A stretch of 64,000 nt of DNA from Pseudooceanicola endophyticus (GCF_018760365.1 NZ_JAHIAB010000005.1:1-64000), one strand, 5' to 3'; positions 23,917 to 32,278 are shown, counted from the first letter of the stretch. The notes: generated by a model not told the origin, from the letters alone. Translations and numbers: made by a program.

Positions 23917-25192
23917 CCTTGATGAGGGAGAGCTTCGTGCTCTCCCTTTTTTGCTCGAATTCTGGGCCCTGCCGCATCAGCTGCCCCCCGAGGGGGACTG
24001 GCGGTCCTGGGTGATCATGGGCGGGCGCGGCGCGGGCAAATCGCGGGCGGGTTCGGAATGGGTGCGGACCCAGGTCGAGGGCAACCTGCCGCTGGAGCCG
24101 GGGCGCTGCCGGCGCCTTGCGCTGGTGGGCGAAACCTTCGATCAGGTGCGCGACGTGATGATCTTTGGCGAAAGCGGCATCATGGCCTGTTCGCCCCCCG
24201 ATCGCCGTCCGCTGTGGAAGGCCAGCGAGCGCAAGCTGATCTGGCCCAACGGCGCCGAGGCGCAGGCGTTTTCCGCCAGCGAGCCCGAGGCGCTGCGCGG
24301 CCCGCAGTTCGACGGCGCCTGGCTGGACGAGCTGGCGAAGTGGAAGAAGGCGCAGGACACCTGGGACATGCTGCAGTTCGCGCTGCGGCTGGGCGAGGAT
24401 CCCCGCGTCTGCGTCACCACCACGCCGCGCAACGTCGGCGTGCTGAAGAAGCTGCTCGAAAGCCCCTCGACCGTGGTGACCCATGCGCCCACCGAGGCCA
24501 ACCGCGCCAACCTGGCCGACAGCTTCCTGGAGGAGGTGCGGGCGCGTTACGCGGGCACGCGGCTGGGCCGGCAGGAGCTGGACGGCATCCTGATGGCCGA
24601 TGCCGAAGGGGCGCTCTGGACCGAGGCGATGCTGAGTGCGGCGCAGGTCACGGAGGTGCCGCCGCTGGATCGCATCGTCGTGGCGGTGGACCCGCCGGTG
24701 ACGGGCCACGAGGGGTCGGATGAATGCGGCATCATCGTCGCGGGCGTCGTGCGCTCGGGGCCGGTGGGCAGCTGGCAGGCCTATGTGCTGGAGGATGCCT
24801 CGGTGCGGGCGGCCTCTCCTCGGCAATGGGCCGAGGCGGCGGTGGCGGCGATGGCGCGCCATGGGGCCGACCGGATCGTCGCCGAGGTCAACCAGGGCGG
24901 CGACCTGGTGGAAAGCGTGATCCGGCAGGTCGATCCCCTGGTGCCGCTGAAGCAGGTGCGTGCGACCCGGGGCAAGGCCGCGCGGGCCGAGCCGGTCGCC
25001 ATGCTTTACGAGACGGGCCGTGTGCATCACGTGCGCGGCCTTGGCGCGCTGGAGGATCAGCTGGCCCAGATGACCACCCGGGGCTGGGAGGGCAAGGGCA
25101 GCCCGGACCGGCTGGATGCGCTGGTCTGGGCGCTGCACGAGCTGGTGCTGTCGCAGCGCAGCAGCGCGCGTCCCCAGCTTCGGGCCATCTGA
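23795..25192 (+). CDS. terL: GTA g2, large terminase subunit
   Basis: DNA-packaging ATPase and nuclease. 465 residues from the ATG at 23795 (GGAGG nine bases upstream). ATPase: Walker A GGRGAGKS at 76-83, Walker B GAWLDE at 174-179, coupling motif VTTTPRN at about 207-213. Nuclease: VVAVDPPVTG (Asp299) and the C-terminal DRLDALVWAL. The N-terminal AFLDDLDEGELRALPFLLEFWALPHQLPPEG is typical of GTA-type TerL. It begins 122 bases inside g1. Known GTA terminases package headfuls without sequence specificity. The stop codon starts the second copy of the 16-base repeat. Confidence 0.96.
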   Translation: MTEDRDNGRAETSTSGPQGLRSGAAWIASAGADIQNAFLDDLDEGELRALPFLLEFWALPHQLPPEGDWRSWVIMGGRGAGKSRAGSEWVRTQVEGNLPLEPGRCRRLALVGETFDQVRDVMIFGESGIMACSPPDRRPLWKASERKLIWPNGAEAQAFSASEPEALRGPQFDGAWLDELAKWKKAQDTWDMLQFALRLGEDPRVCVTTTPRNVGVLKKLLESPSTVVTHAPTEANRANLADSFLEEVRARYAGTRLGRQELDGILMADAEGALWTEAMLSAAQVTEVPPLDRIVVAVDPPVTGHEGSDECGIIVAGVVRSGPVGSWQAYVLEDASVRAASPRQWAEAAVAAMARHGADRIVAEVNQGGDLVESVIRQVDPLVPLKQVRATRGKAARAEPVAMLYETGRVHHVRGLGALEDQLAQMTTRGWEGKGSPDRLDALVWALHELVLSQRSSARPQLRAI

Positions 25193-25205
25193 CCCACCGC
25201 ACGGT
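25190..25205 (+). repeat. 16-base repeat, copy at the terL stop
   Basis: TGACCCACCGCACGGT, identical to 23454-23469, in the 117 bp terL-portal gap. No matching -10 box lies at 17 bases here, so it is not simply a second copy of the promoter; an AT-rich TTTAAT follows at 25219-25224. Confidence 0.65.
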
Positions 25206-25309
25206 GGTCTGAGGCGAATTTAATCCATTTGCAGCACATTCCTCGCACGGCCCGGGACGAACCCGGCCACCGCCCGGGGGCGGGACGCGACGCAAGCAAG
25301 GAGAGACGC

Positions 25310-26503
25310 ATGGGGGTCATCGACTATTTCCGCAAGGATGCCGGGTCGTCCGACAAGGGCGCGCCGGAGCGGAAGGCCTCGGCCACGGGGCGCATCGTTG
25401 CCTATGCCAGCGGCGGTCGTGTCGCCTGGTCCGCGCGCGATACCGCAAGCCTGACGCGGACCGGCTTTACCGCCAACCCCGTGGTCTTTCGCGCGGTGAA
25501 GCTGGTGGCCGAGGCCGCAGCCTCTCTGCCGCTGATCCTGCAGGACGAGGCGCGCCGCTATGACCAGCACCCGGTGCTGTCGCTGCTGCGCAACCCCAAT
25601 CCGATGCAGGGCCGGGCCGAGCTGTTCGAGGCGCTTTATGGCCAGATGCTGCTGACCGGGAATGCCTACATGGAGGCCGTCGCCGCCGAGGAAGGCACGC
25701 CGGTCGAACTCTACGTCCTGCGCTCGGACCGGATGAGCCTGGTGCCCGGCGCGGATGGCTGGCCGGTGGCTTTCGATTACACGGTGAATTCCAGCAAGGT
25801 GCGCTTCGACGTGTCGGGGCCGCGCTCTCCGATCCTGCATCTGAAGACCTTCCATCCGCAGGATGACCATTACGGGCTGTCGCCGCTGCAGGCGGCGGCG
25901 CAGGCGCTGGACGTGCACAACTCGGCCTCGCGCTGGTCGAAGGCGCTGCTGGACAATGCCGCACGGCCCTCGGGGGCGATCGTCTACAAGGGCACGGATG
26001 GCGAAAGCACCATGAGCCCCGACCAGTTCGACCGCCTCGTGGCCGAGATGGAGATGTACCATCAGGGCGCCGCCAATGCCGGCCGGCCGATGCTGCTGGA
26101 GGGGGGGCTGGACTGGAAGCCCATGGGCTTCAGCCCCTCGGACATGGAGTTCCACAAGACCAAGGAGGCCGCCGCGCGCGAGATCGCGATTGCCCTGGGC
26201 GTGCCGCCCATGCTGCTGGGCATCCCCGGAGAGGCCACCTATGCCAATTACCAGGAGGCCCACCGCGCCTTCTTCCGCCTGACGGTGCTGCCGTTGGTGA
26301 CCCGTGTCACCGCCGCCGTGGCCGAATGGCTGGAACGTTTCAGCGGTGAACAGCTGGAGTTGCGCCCGGATCTGGACCGTGTGCCGGCGCTGTCGGCGGA
26401 ACGCGACAGCCAGTGGAAGCGCATCGGCGAGGCCGATTTCCTGACCCGTGCCGAGAAGCGCGCCGCCCTTGGCCTGCCGCCTCTGGACGATGGCGATGCC
26501 TGA
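25310..26503 (+). CDS. GTA g3, phage portal protein
   Basis: Twelve-fold ring at the capsid vertex through which DNA is pumped. 397 residues from the ATG at 25310 (AAGGAGAGACGC upstream). HK97-type portal features: VVFRAVKLVAEAAASLPL, LLRNPNPMQGRAELFEALYGQMLLTGNAY in sequence, VYKGT..., EFHKTKEAAAREIAIALGVPPMLLGIPGEATYANYQEA (the clip/wing region) and a C-terminal WLERF. Length is as expected. It overlaps the next small gene. Confidence 0.95.
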   Translation: MGVIDYFRKDAGSSDKGAPERKASATGRIVAYASGGRVAWSARDTASLTRTGFTANPVVFRAVKLVAEAAASLPLILQDEARRYDQHPVLSLLRNPNPMQGRAELFEALYGQMLLTGNAYMEAVAAEEGTPVELYVLRSDRMSLVPGADGWPVAFDYTVNSSKVRFDVSGPRSPILHLKTFHPQDDHYGLSPLQAAAQALDVHNSASRWSKALLDNAARPSGAIVYKGTDGESTMSPDQFDRLVAEMEMYHQGAANAGRPMLLEGGLDWKPMGFSPSDMEFHKTKEAAAREIAIALGVPPMLLGIPGEATYANYQEAHRAFFRLTVLPLVTRVTAAVAEWLERFSGEQLELRPDLDRVPALSAERDSQWKRIGEADFLTRAEKRAALGLPPLDDGDA

Positions 26504-26723
26504 TCCGCGTCCCGTCTACGAGGATTTCGAATGCGGCCCGTCGCTGCGGCTGCAATCGCACGAGAAGGTCTCGAAGTTGCAGAACGACGCGCTGCACGAG
26601 CGCATCGCCCGGCTGGAGGCCCTGGTCGAGCGGCTGGAAAAGCGCCTCTGGCTGACCGTCTTCGGCATCGTCGGCGCGATCCTTGCCCAGGCCTTCCAGT
26701 CCATCCTGGACCAGCTTCCCTGA
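26496..26723 (+). CDS. GTA g3.5, small head-formation protein
   Basis: 75 residues (ATG at 26496; an in-frame ATG at 26490 would add two). PDPRPVYEDFECGPSLRLQSHEKVSK opens the protein, a coiled coil follows (LHERIARLEALVERLEKRL), and a hydrophobic segment ends it (LWLTVFGIVGAILAQAFQSIL), probably a membrane anchor. This matches the rcc01685-like family between portal and protease genes in GTAs. The start overlaps the g3 stop by eight bases. Role uncertain. Confidence 0.8.
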   Translation: MPDPRPVYEDFECGPSLRLQSHEKVSKLQNDALHERIARLEALVERLEKRLWLTVFGIVGAILAQAFQSILDQLP

Positions 26724-26732
26724 TCGGAGACC

Positions 26733-27311
26733 ATGACCATGTACGAACAGATGAAAGAGGCGGCCTCGGGGCTGGAGCAGAAGTTCTGCCGTTTTGACGA
26801 GGACCTGACGGTGCAGGCCGACGGGCTGACCATCGAGGGCTATGCCTCGCGCTTCGGGGCCTGTGATCAGGGCGGCGACATCGTTCAGGCGGGGGCCTAC
26901 AAGTCCAGCCTGGCGCGGCTGATGGCCGAGGGGCGGCGGGTCAAGATGCTGTGGCAGCATGATCCCGCCCAGCCCATCGGCATCTGGGACGAGATCCGCG
27001 AGGATGCCACGGGCCTCTGGGTCAAGGGGCGCCTTCTGGAGGGTGTCGCGCGGGGTCGCGAGGCCGCCGAGCTGATCCGTGCCGGGGCCATCGACGGGCT
27101 GTCGATCGGCTATCGCACGAAGCGCTCGGCCAAGGATGACGGGGGCCGCAGGCTCCTGACGGAACTGGAGCTGTGGGAGGTGTCGCTGGTGACCTTCCCG
27201 ATGCTGCCCAGTGCGCGGGTGGCCGCCAAGGGGTTCGACCCCCTGGAAGAGCCGCTGCGCGAATTGGCAGCGGCCCTGAGGGCCGCAGGGGCCGAGTTGG
27301 GCGGCCGCTAG
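26733..27311 (+). CDS. GTA g4, HK97-type prohead protease
   Basis: Matures the capsid by cutting off the g5 N-terminal scaffold part. 192 residues. Family features: LTIEGYASRFGACDQGGDIV, KMLWQHDPAQPIGIWDEI (catalytic His), GLWVKGRLL, and IDGLSIGYRT (catalytic Ser in GLSIGY), then ELWEVSLVTFPMLPSARV. A second ATG two codons in is an equally good start. It lies directly upstream of the capsid gene, as in HK97 and RcGTA. Confidence 0.94.
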   Translation: MTMYEQMKEAASGLEQKFCRFDEDLTVQADGLTIEGYASRFGACDQGGDIVQAGAYKSSLARLMAEGRRVKMLWQHDPAQPIGIWDEIREDATGLWVKGRLLEGVARGREAAELIRAGAIDGLSIGYRTKRSAKDDGGRRLLTELELWEVSLVTFPMLPSARVAAKGFDPLEEPLRELAAALRAAGAELGGR

Positions 27312-27343
27312 GGCGCTCTCACCTTCCAATCGAGGAGTAGTCG

Positions 27344-28528
27344 ATGGGTATGACCGAGAAGAGTTCTCGGCCCGGAGAGATCGTGTCTCCGGTCGCCGAG
27401 GTGAAATCCGCGCTGACGGATTTCGTGCGGGAGTTCAAGGACTTCCAGTTCGACATCAAGGAACGTCTTCAACAACAGGAAAGCCGACTGACCATGCTTG
27501 ACCGCAAATCCCTCTCTGCCGCACGTCCGGCACTGGCCATCGCCGCCGAGATCGAGGCGCCCCATCAGAAGGCCTTCAACGCCTATCTGCGCAACGGTGA
27601 TGACGATGGCCTGCGCGGCCTGGAGCTGGAAGGCAAGGCCATCTCGACCGTGTCGGGCGACGGCGGTTACCTGGTCGATCCGGTGACCTCCTCGACCGTG
27701 CAGTCGGTCCTGAAAAGCACCGCCTCGCTGCGTCAGATCGCCAATGTGGTGAACGTCAACGCGACCTCCTACGACGTGCTGATCGACACCACCGACATCG
27801 GCGCGGGCTGGAACGACGAAAGCTCGGTCTCGGAAACCTCGACCCCCTCGATCGACCGCATCTCGATCCCGCTCTACGAGCTCTCGGCGCTGCCCAAGGC
27901 CTCGCAGCGGCTGCTGGATGACAGCGCCTTCGACATCGAGGGCTGGCTGGCCGAGCGCATCGCCGACAAGTTCGCCCGCGCCGAGGCCGCCGCCTTCATC
28001 TCGGGCGATGGCTCGGACAAGCCGACCGGGTTCCTCGACCACACCTCGGTCGCCAACGGGTCCTGGACCTGGGGCAACCTGGGTTACATCGCCACCGGCA
28101 CCTCGGGGGATTTCGACCCCTCGGACCCGGCGGATTCCATCGTCGAGCTGGTCTATGCGCTTGGTGCCCGCTACCGCGCCAACGGCACCTTCGTGATGAA
28201 CTCGAAGACCGCCGGTTCGGTGCGCAAGCTGAAGGATGCCGACGGCCGTTTCCTGTGGTCGGATGGCCTTGCCGCGGGGGAGCCCGCACGCCTGATGGGC
28301 TATCCGGTGCTGGTGGCCGAGGACATGCCGGACATCGCGGCGGGCAGCTTCTCGGTCGCGTTCGGCGACTTCCATGCCGGCTACACCATCGCGGAGCGCC
28401 CGGACCTGCGCGTGCTGCGCGATCCCTTCAGCGCCAAGCCGCATGTCCTGTTCTACGCCACCAAGCGCGTCGGCGGTGACGTCAGCGATTTCGCGGCGAT
28501 CAAGCTGCTGAAGTTCGCCGCCTCCTGA
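27344..28528 (+). CDS. GTA g5, major capsid protein
   Basis: 394 residues, HK97 fold. Residues 1-110 are the charged, coiled-coil scaffold (delta) domain, removed by g4 in RcGTA; the mature shell domain starts near AISTVSGDGGYLVDPVTS. Further landmarks: WNDESSVSETSTPSIDRISIPLYELSALPKASQRLLDD, FISGDGSDKPTGFL, GTFVMNSKTAGSVRKLKD and the C-terminal LRDPFSAKPHVLFYATKRVGGDV. GAGGAG lies six bases before the ATG. It is followed by an unusually long structured gap. Confidence 0.97.
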   Translation: MGMTEKSSRPGEIVSPVAEVKSALTDFVREFKDFQFDIKERLQQQESRLTMLDRKSLSAARPALAIAAEIEAPHQKAFNAYLRNGDDDGLRGLELEGKAISTVSGDGGYLVDPVTSSTVQSVLKSTASLRQIANVVNVNATSYDVLIDTTDIGAGWNDESSVSETSTPSIDRISIPLYELSALPKASQRLLDDSAFDIEGWLAERIADKFARAEAAAFISGDGSDKPTGFLDHTSVANGSWTWGNLGYIATGTSGDFDPSDPADSIVELVYALGARYRANGTFVMNSKTAGSVRKLKDADGRFLWSDGLAAGEPARLMGYPVLVAEDMPDIAAGSFSVAFGDFHAGYTIAERPDLRVLRDPFSAKPHVLFYATKRVGGDVSDFAAIKLLKFAAS

Positions 28529-28546
28529 GGGCGGCGGATCGGCGGG

Positions 28547-28652
28547 GCCGGGGCCTCTCGGCCTCGTCGGGCGCGTGTCTCCTGCATGCGTTGTCCAGCA
28601 GCTCCCTCCGTCCGAGCAACGTTGGGAGACACGCGTCGGGGACGGCCCCGGC
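28547..28652 (+). promoter_or_regulatory. Nested stem-loop filling the capsid-connector gap
   Basis: Outer stem GCCGGGGCC (28547-28555) with GGCCCCGGC (28644-28652); middle stem CGCGTGTCTCC (28572-28582) with GGAGACACGCG (28625-28635); inner stem CGTTG (28589-28593) with CAACG (28617-28621), capped by a loop rich in C and T. All arms are perfect. No T run follows, so it is not a plain terminator. It could stabilise the capsid mRNA, act as an RNase site or reduce read-through to g6, matching the excess of capsid needed. Confidence 0.65.
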
Positions 28653-28699
28653 GCGCGGGTTGAGGACGGGCAGGGGCCCGGGATCACGGGAGAATTCGG

Positions 28700-29299
28700 A
28701 TGTTACTTGTCGAAATCAATCAGGTCGCGAGCACGCTGCTTCCCATCGAAGCCTTCCGCGATCACCTGCGGCTTGGCTCTGGCTTTGCCGAGGACGGGCT
28801 GCAGGACGGTGTGCTGGAAGCCTATCTGCGGGCAGCCATTGCCGCGCTTGAAGGACGCACCGGCCAGGCCTTCCTGCAGCGGGACTTCATCTGGACGCTG
28901 GAGGAATGGAGCGATCCGGAGGGCGTGCGCGTGCCGGTGACACCGGTCCGGTTCATTCAGGAAGTGCGGATCTACGAGGACGAAGCCACCTATTCCGCGA
29001 TCACCGGGGACGAATTCCGGATCACCGCGGATTCCTATTTCCCTGTGTTCCGCCGGACCTCGGGCCTGCTGCCGACGATTCCGGACAACGGCAAGGCCGA
29101 GGTGCTGATGACGGCGGGGGCCGCCACCGAATGGGCGGTGCTGCCCGGCGATCTGGCCCAGGCTGTGCTGCTGCTGGCGGCGCATTACTACGAGTACCGC
29201 AACGACCCGGGACTGTCGCGCGGCTGCATGCCGTTCGGGGTGACAGCGCTGATCGAACGTTACCGTCCGATCCGTCTTGGCAAGGGAATCCGTGCATGA
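28700..29299 (+). CDS. GTA g6, head-tail connector protein
   Basis: 199 residues. It matches gp6-like head-tail connectors: FRDHLRLGSGFAEDGLQDGVLEAYLRAAIAALEGRTGQAFLQRDF in sequence near the N-terminus, a central beta region (VPVTPVRFIQEVRIYED) and the closing LLAAHYYEYRNDP. It forms the ring under the portal in RcGTA. GGGAGAATTCGG precedes the ATG. The gene overlaps g7 by four bases (ATGA). Confidence 0.93.
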   Translation: MLLVEINQVASTLLPIEAFRDHLRLGSGFAEDGLQDGVLEAYLRAAIAALEGRTGQAFLQRDFIWTLEEWSDPEGVRVPVTPVRFIQEVRIYEDEATYSAITGDEFRITADSYFPVFRRTSGLLPTIPDNGKAEVLMTAGAATEWAVLPGDLAQAVLLLAAHYYEYRNDPGLSRGCMPFGVTALIERYRPIRLGKGIRA

Positions 29300-29631
29300 G
29301 CCCGCGACTGAATCGCAAGCTGGTGCTGGAGGCGCGCAGCCATGTCGACGACGGGGCTGGCGGCAGCACCACGAGCTGGATCGCCCTTGGCACCCTCTGG
29401 GGCGAGATCGCGGCCCGCAGCGGCGGTCCCGGCAGCGAGGGCGGTCAGCAGATCCACGCGCAGCGTGTCCGGATCACCGTGCGGGGGGCGCCGGTTGGCG
29501 CCACGAACCGCCCGGTTCCCGGAGAGCGTTTCCTTTGCGACGGCCATGTCTACCTGATCGACGCGGTGAGCGAGGCCGATGCGGGCGGGCAGTATCTGAC
29601 CTGCCTGGTCCACGAGGAGCTGGCACCATGA
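29296..29631 (+). CDS. GTA g7, head closure (head-tail adaptor) protein
   Basis: 111 residues with the Phage_H_T_join/SPP1 gp16-like fold: LNRKLVLEARSHVDDGAGG, SWIALGTLWGEIAARSGG, HAQRVRITVRGAPVGATNRPVPGERF and the final YLIDAVSEADAGGQYLTCLVHEE. It starts in an ATGA overlap with g6 and ends in an ATGA overlap with g8. Confidence 0.92.
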   Translation: MSPRLNRKLVLEARSHVDDGAGGSTTSWIALGTLWGEIAARSGGPGSEGGQQIHAQRVRITVRGAPVGATNRPVPGERFLCDGHVYLIDAVSEADAGGQYLTCLVHEELAP

Positions 29632-30032
29632 GCTATGCCGTCTCCGCAGCCCTGCAGACTTCGCTTTACCAGGCGCTCTGCGCCGATGCCGCGCTGGTGG
29701 CCCTGGTTGGCACCGCGATCTTCGACGCGCCGCCTCAGGGGACGCCGCCGGCGCTCTGGGTGGCGCTTGGTCCCGAGACCGTGAAGGACAGTTCTGACAA
29801 GAGCGGCGCCGGGGCGCTGCACGAGCTGGAAATCTCGGTCGTGGCCTCGGCGGACGGGTTCCATGCCCTCAAGACCGTGGCCGGCGCCGTGTCCGATGCC
29901 CTGGCCGGAGAGATCCCGGCCCTGGGGCGCGGCAATCTCATCTACCTGAATTTTCTCAAGGCCCGGGCGCGGCGGGAGGGGCGGCTGCGCCGCATCGACC
30001 TGACCTTCCGCGCCCGCGTGCAAGACAGCTGA
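29628..30032 (+). CDS. GTA g8, tail terminator protein (DUF3168)
   Basis: 134 residues. DUF3168 features: SAALQTSLYQALCADAALVALVGTAIFDAPPQGTPPALWVALG in sequence, HELEISVVASADGFHALKTVAGAVSDAL and LARRE-like RARREGRLRRIDLTFRARVQ. It caps the tail tube and joins it to the head in RcGTA. Confidence 0.93.
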   Translation: MSYAVSAALQTSLYQALCADAALVALVGTAIFDAPPQGTPPALWVALGPETVKDSSDKSGAGALHELEISVVASADGFHALKTVAGAVSDALAGEIPALGRGNLIYLNFLKARARREGRLRRIDLTFRARVQDS

Positions 30033-30053
30033 TCCCTGGACGGAGTGACGAAC

Positions 30054-30467
30054 ATGGTGGCCCAAAGCGGCAAGGACCTTCTGATCAAGGTGGACATGAC
30101 GGGCGCGGGTGCGTTCCAGACACTGGCGGGGCTCAGGGCTTCGCGGCTCAGCTTCAACGCCGAGAGCGTCGATGTGACGAGCCTCGACAGTACCGGGGGC
30201 TGGCGCGAGCTGCTGGCGGGTGCCGGGGTGCGCTCGGCGGGGCTCAGCGGTTCGGGCGTGTTCCGGGATGATGCAAGCGACGAACGCGCCCGGCAGATCT
30301 TCTTCGACGGAGAGACGCCGGCCTTCCAGGTGATCATTCCGGATTTCGGCATCGTCGAAGGGCCCTTCCTGATCACCTCGATCGAATATGCCGGCGCCCA
30401 TGACGGCGAGGCGACCTACGAGCTGGCGATGGCCTCGGCCGGGGCGCTGGCCTTCACGGCGCTCTGA
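30054..30467 (+). CDS. GTA g9, major tail (tube) protein
   Basis: 137 residues, TP901-1/Phage_tube_2 type: GKDLLIKVDMTGAGAFQTLAGLRASRLSFNAESVDVTSLDSTGGWRELLAGAGVRS in sequence, SGSGVFRDDASDERARQIFF and EGPFLITSIEYAGAHDGEATYELAMASAG. Stacked hexamers form the tail tube. Start at the ATG at 30054 (GGAG eight bases upstream); the stop overlaps the next ATG by one base. Confidence 0.94.
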   Translation: MVAQSGKDLLIKVDMTGAGAFQTLAGLRASRLSFNAESVDVTSLDSTGGWRELLAGAGVRSAGLSGSGVFRDDASDERARQIFFDGETPAFQVIIPDFGIVEGPFLITSIEYAGAHDGEATYELAMASAGALAFTAL

Positions 30468-30790
30468 TGGCGAACCCGCTGGCCGGAGAAGTGGCGCTGA
30501 TCCTCGACGGAGAGCGCCGGGTCATGAAGCTGACCCTCGGCGCCCTGGCCGAGCTGGAGGCGGGTCTTCACAGCGGATCGCTGGCCGAACTGGTCGAGCG
30601 GTTCGAGAGCGGCAGCTGCTCCAGCCGCGATGTGCTGGCGCTGATCGTGGCCGGATTGCGCGGCGGCGGCTGGGGAGGGCAGGCCCGCGATCTGCTGAGC
30701 GCGGAGATCGAGGGCGGTCCGCTGGAGGCCTCGCGTCGTGCGGCAGAGCTGCTGGCCCGCGCCTTCGTGCTGCCGGGAGAGGCAGGATGA
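30467..30790 (+). CDS. GTA g10, tail assembly chaperone-like protein
   Basis: 107 residues. GTA gp10 family: GEVALILDGERRVMKLTLGALAELEAGLHSGSLAELVERFESGS in sequence, then LIVAGLRGGGW and SRRAAELLARAFVLPGE. In phages the pair of small genes between tube and tape measure makes tail chaperones, often with a frameshift. Here g10 and g10.1 are separate frames with an ATGA overlap, so coupling rather than frameshifting is expected. Confidence 0.9.
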   Translation: MANPLAGEVALILDGERRVMKLTLGALAELEAGLHSGSLAELVERFESGSCSSRDVLALIVAGLRGGGWGGQARDLLSAEIEGGPLEASRRAAELLARAFVLPGEAG

Positions 30791-30987
30791 GCGCCCTCGA
30801 TTGGCCGGCGCTGATGCGGGCCGGGATCTGTGGCCTGCGGCTGCGGCCCGAGGAGTTCTGGCGCCTGACGCCGGCGGAGTTGCGCTTGATGCTGGGTGAT
30901 CAGCCCGGTGCCGCGCCTGTCCTCGGCAAGGGGCGCCTGCAGGAGCTGCTGGCGGCTTTTCCGGACGCTCCGGCACAAGATGAGTAA
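30787..30987 (+). CDS. GTA g10.1, small phage tail assembly chaperone (DUF2376/TAC)
   Basis: 66 residues: LDWPALMRAGICGLRLRPEEFWRLTPAELRLML, the conserved core of the rcc01693-like family, then an Ala/Pro-rich tail. ATGA overlap with g10. Probably helps load the tail tube protein on the tape measure. Confidence 0.88.
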   Translation: MSALDWPALMRAGICGLRLRPEEFWRLTPAELRLMLGDQPGAAPVLGKGRLQELLAAFPDAPAQDE

Positions 30988-31014
30988 CCGGGTGCGCCCG
31001 GCAGGAGGAATGAG

Positions 31015-31635
31015 ATGGCGGATGTAAACGGTGTCAATGCGCTGCAATCCCAGGTCGACAGCCTGGATGACAGCTTTGTCGCGGCGGCGGAAATGGCGGC
31101 CGGGTTCGGCGCCGAGCTGCAGCGAGTCCGGGCGGCGCTGGAGGAAACCGGCAAGGACGCCCAGACGCTGGAGCGTGGCCTCAGCCGTGGCCTGCGCCGG
31201 GCGCTGGATGGCGTTCTGTTCAACGGTGCCTCTGCAGGAGAGGCGCTGAGAGGCGTTGTCGGCACAGCGGGGCGTGTCGCTTATTCCGCCGCTGCCCGCC
31301 CGATCACCGACCAGTTCGGCGGGCTGATCGCCCAGTCGCTGGGCAGCCTCGTGCAAAGCGTTACCCCCTTCGCCAAGGGGGGCATCGTCAATGCACCGAC
31401 CTATTTTCCGATGCGCGGTGGGGCGGGGCTGATGGGCGAGGCCGGCCCCGAGGCCATCGTGCCGCTGAGCCGGGGCCCGGATGGGCGGCTGGGCATCCGC
31501 AGCGCCGGTGCGGCGCAGCCCGTCCAGGTGGTGATGAACATCTCGACCCCGGATGCCGACGGGTTCCGCCGCTCGCAATCCCAGATCGCCGCGCAGATGA
31601 GCCGAGCCATCGCCCGCGGCCAGCGCAACCGCTGA
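31015..31635 (+). CDS. GTA g11, tail tape measure protein
   Basis: 206 residues, very short for a tape measure protein but normal for GTAs, consistent with a short tail. A helical N-terminal half (LQSQVDSLDDSFVAAAEMAAGF, LEETGKDAQTLERGLSRGLRRALDGVLF) is followed by SLVQSVTPFAKGGIVNAPTYFPMRGGAGLMGEAGPEAIVPLSRGPDGRLG, the conserved C-terminal motif of lambdoid/GTA tape measures, and VVMNISTPDADGFRRSQSQI. AGGAGGAATGAG precedes the ATG. Confidence 0.93.
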   Translation: MADVNGVNALQSQVDSLDDSFVAAAEMAAGFGAELQRVRAALEETGKDAQTLERGLSRGLRRALDGVLFNGASAGEALRGVVGTAGRVAYSAAARPITDQFGGLIAQSLGSLVQSVTPFAKGGIVNAPTYFPMRGGAGLMGEAGPEAIVPLSRGPDGRLGIRSAGAAQPVQVVMNISTPDADGFRRSQSQIAAQMSRAIARGQRNR

Positions 31636-31645
31636 GGAGCATCCC

Positions 31646-32278
31646 ATGAGCTTTCACGAGATCCGGTTTCCCACCACGCTCTCCTTCGGCTCGACCGGGG
31701 GGCCGGAGCGGCGCACCGACGTGGTGACCCTGGCCAGTGGCCACGAGGAGCGCAACGCCCGCTGGCAGCATTCGCGGCGGCGCTACGATGCCGGGGTGGC
31801 CATGCGCTCCATCGACGATCTGGCGGCGCTGATCGCCTTCTTCGAGGCCCGCAGCGGCCAGCTTTACGGTTTTCGCTGGAAGGATTGGTCCGATTACAAG
31901 TCGTGTCTCCCGACCGCGACGGTCGGTGCCTCGGACCAGCTGATCGGCACCGGCGATGGCAGTTCGACCATCTTCGCGCTGAGCAAGCTCTATGCTTCGG
32001 GGAACGCGAGCTACACGCGGCCGATCAGCAAACCCGTCATGGGCACGCTGCGTGTTGCGGTTTCGGGGGCTGAGAAGGCCGAGGACACGGATTTCACGGT
32101 CGATTACGCCAGCGGCGTGATCACCTTCGCCGTGGCCCCGGCGCTGTCGGCCACGGTGACCGCCGGGTTCGAATTCGACGTGCCGGTGCGTTTCGATACC
32201 GATCATATCCATGTCTCGGTTGCGTCCTTCCAGGCTGGCGACGTGCCCAGCGTGCCGGTGGTGGAGGTGCGGATCTGA
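31646..32278 (+). CDS. GTA g12, distal tail protein (DUF2460)
   Basis: 210 residues, TIGR02217/DUF2460: FHEIRFPTTLSFGSTGGPERRTDVVTLASGHEERNARW in sequence at the start, YDAGVAMRSIDDLAALIAFFEARSGQLYGFRWKDWSDYKSC in the middle, and VPVRFDTDHIHVSVASFQAGDVPSVPVVEVRI at the end. It begins the baseplate block; the stop overlaps the g13 start by one base. Confidence 0.95.
   Translation: MSFHEIRFPTTLSFGSTGGPERRTDVVTLASGHEERNARWQHSRRRYDAGVAMRSIDDLAALIAFFEARSGQLYGFRWKDWSDYKSCLPTATVGASDQLIGTGDGSSTIFALSKLYASGNASYTRPISKPVMGTLRVAVSGAEKAEDTDFTVDYASGVITFAVAPALSATVTAGFEFDVPVRFDTDHIHVSVASFQAGDVPSVPVVEVRI

Noticed and set aside
30467-30987. A programmed frameshift joining g10 and g10.1
   Set aside because: The two frames meet in a plain ATGA overlap, and I see no slippery heptamer near the g10 stop.
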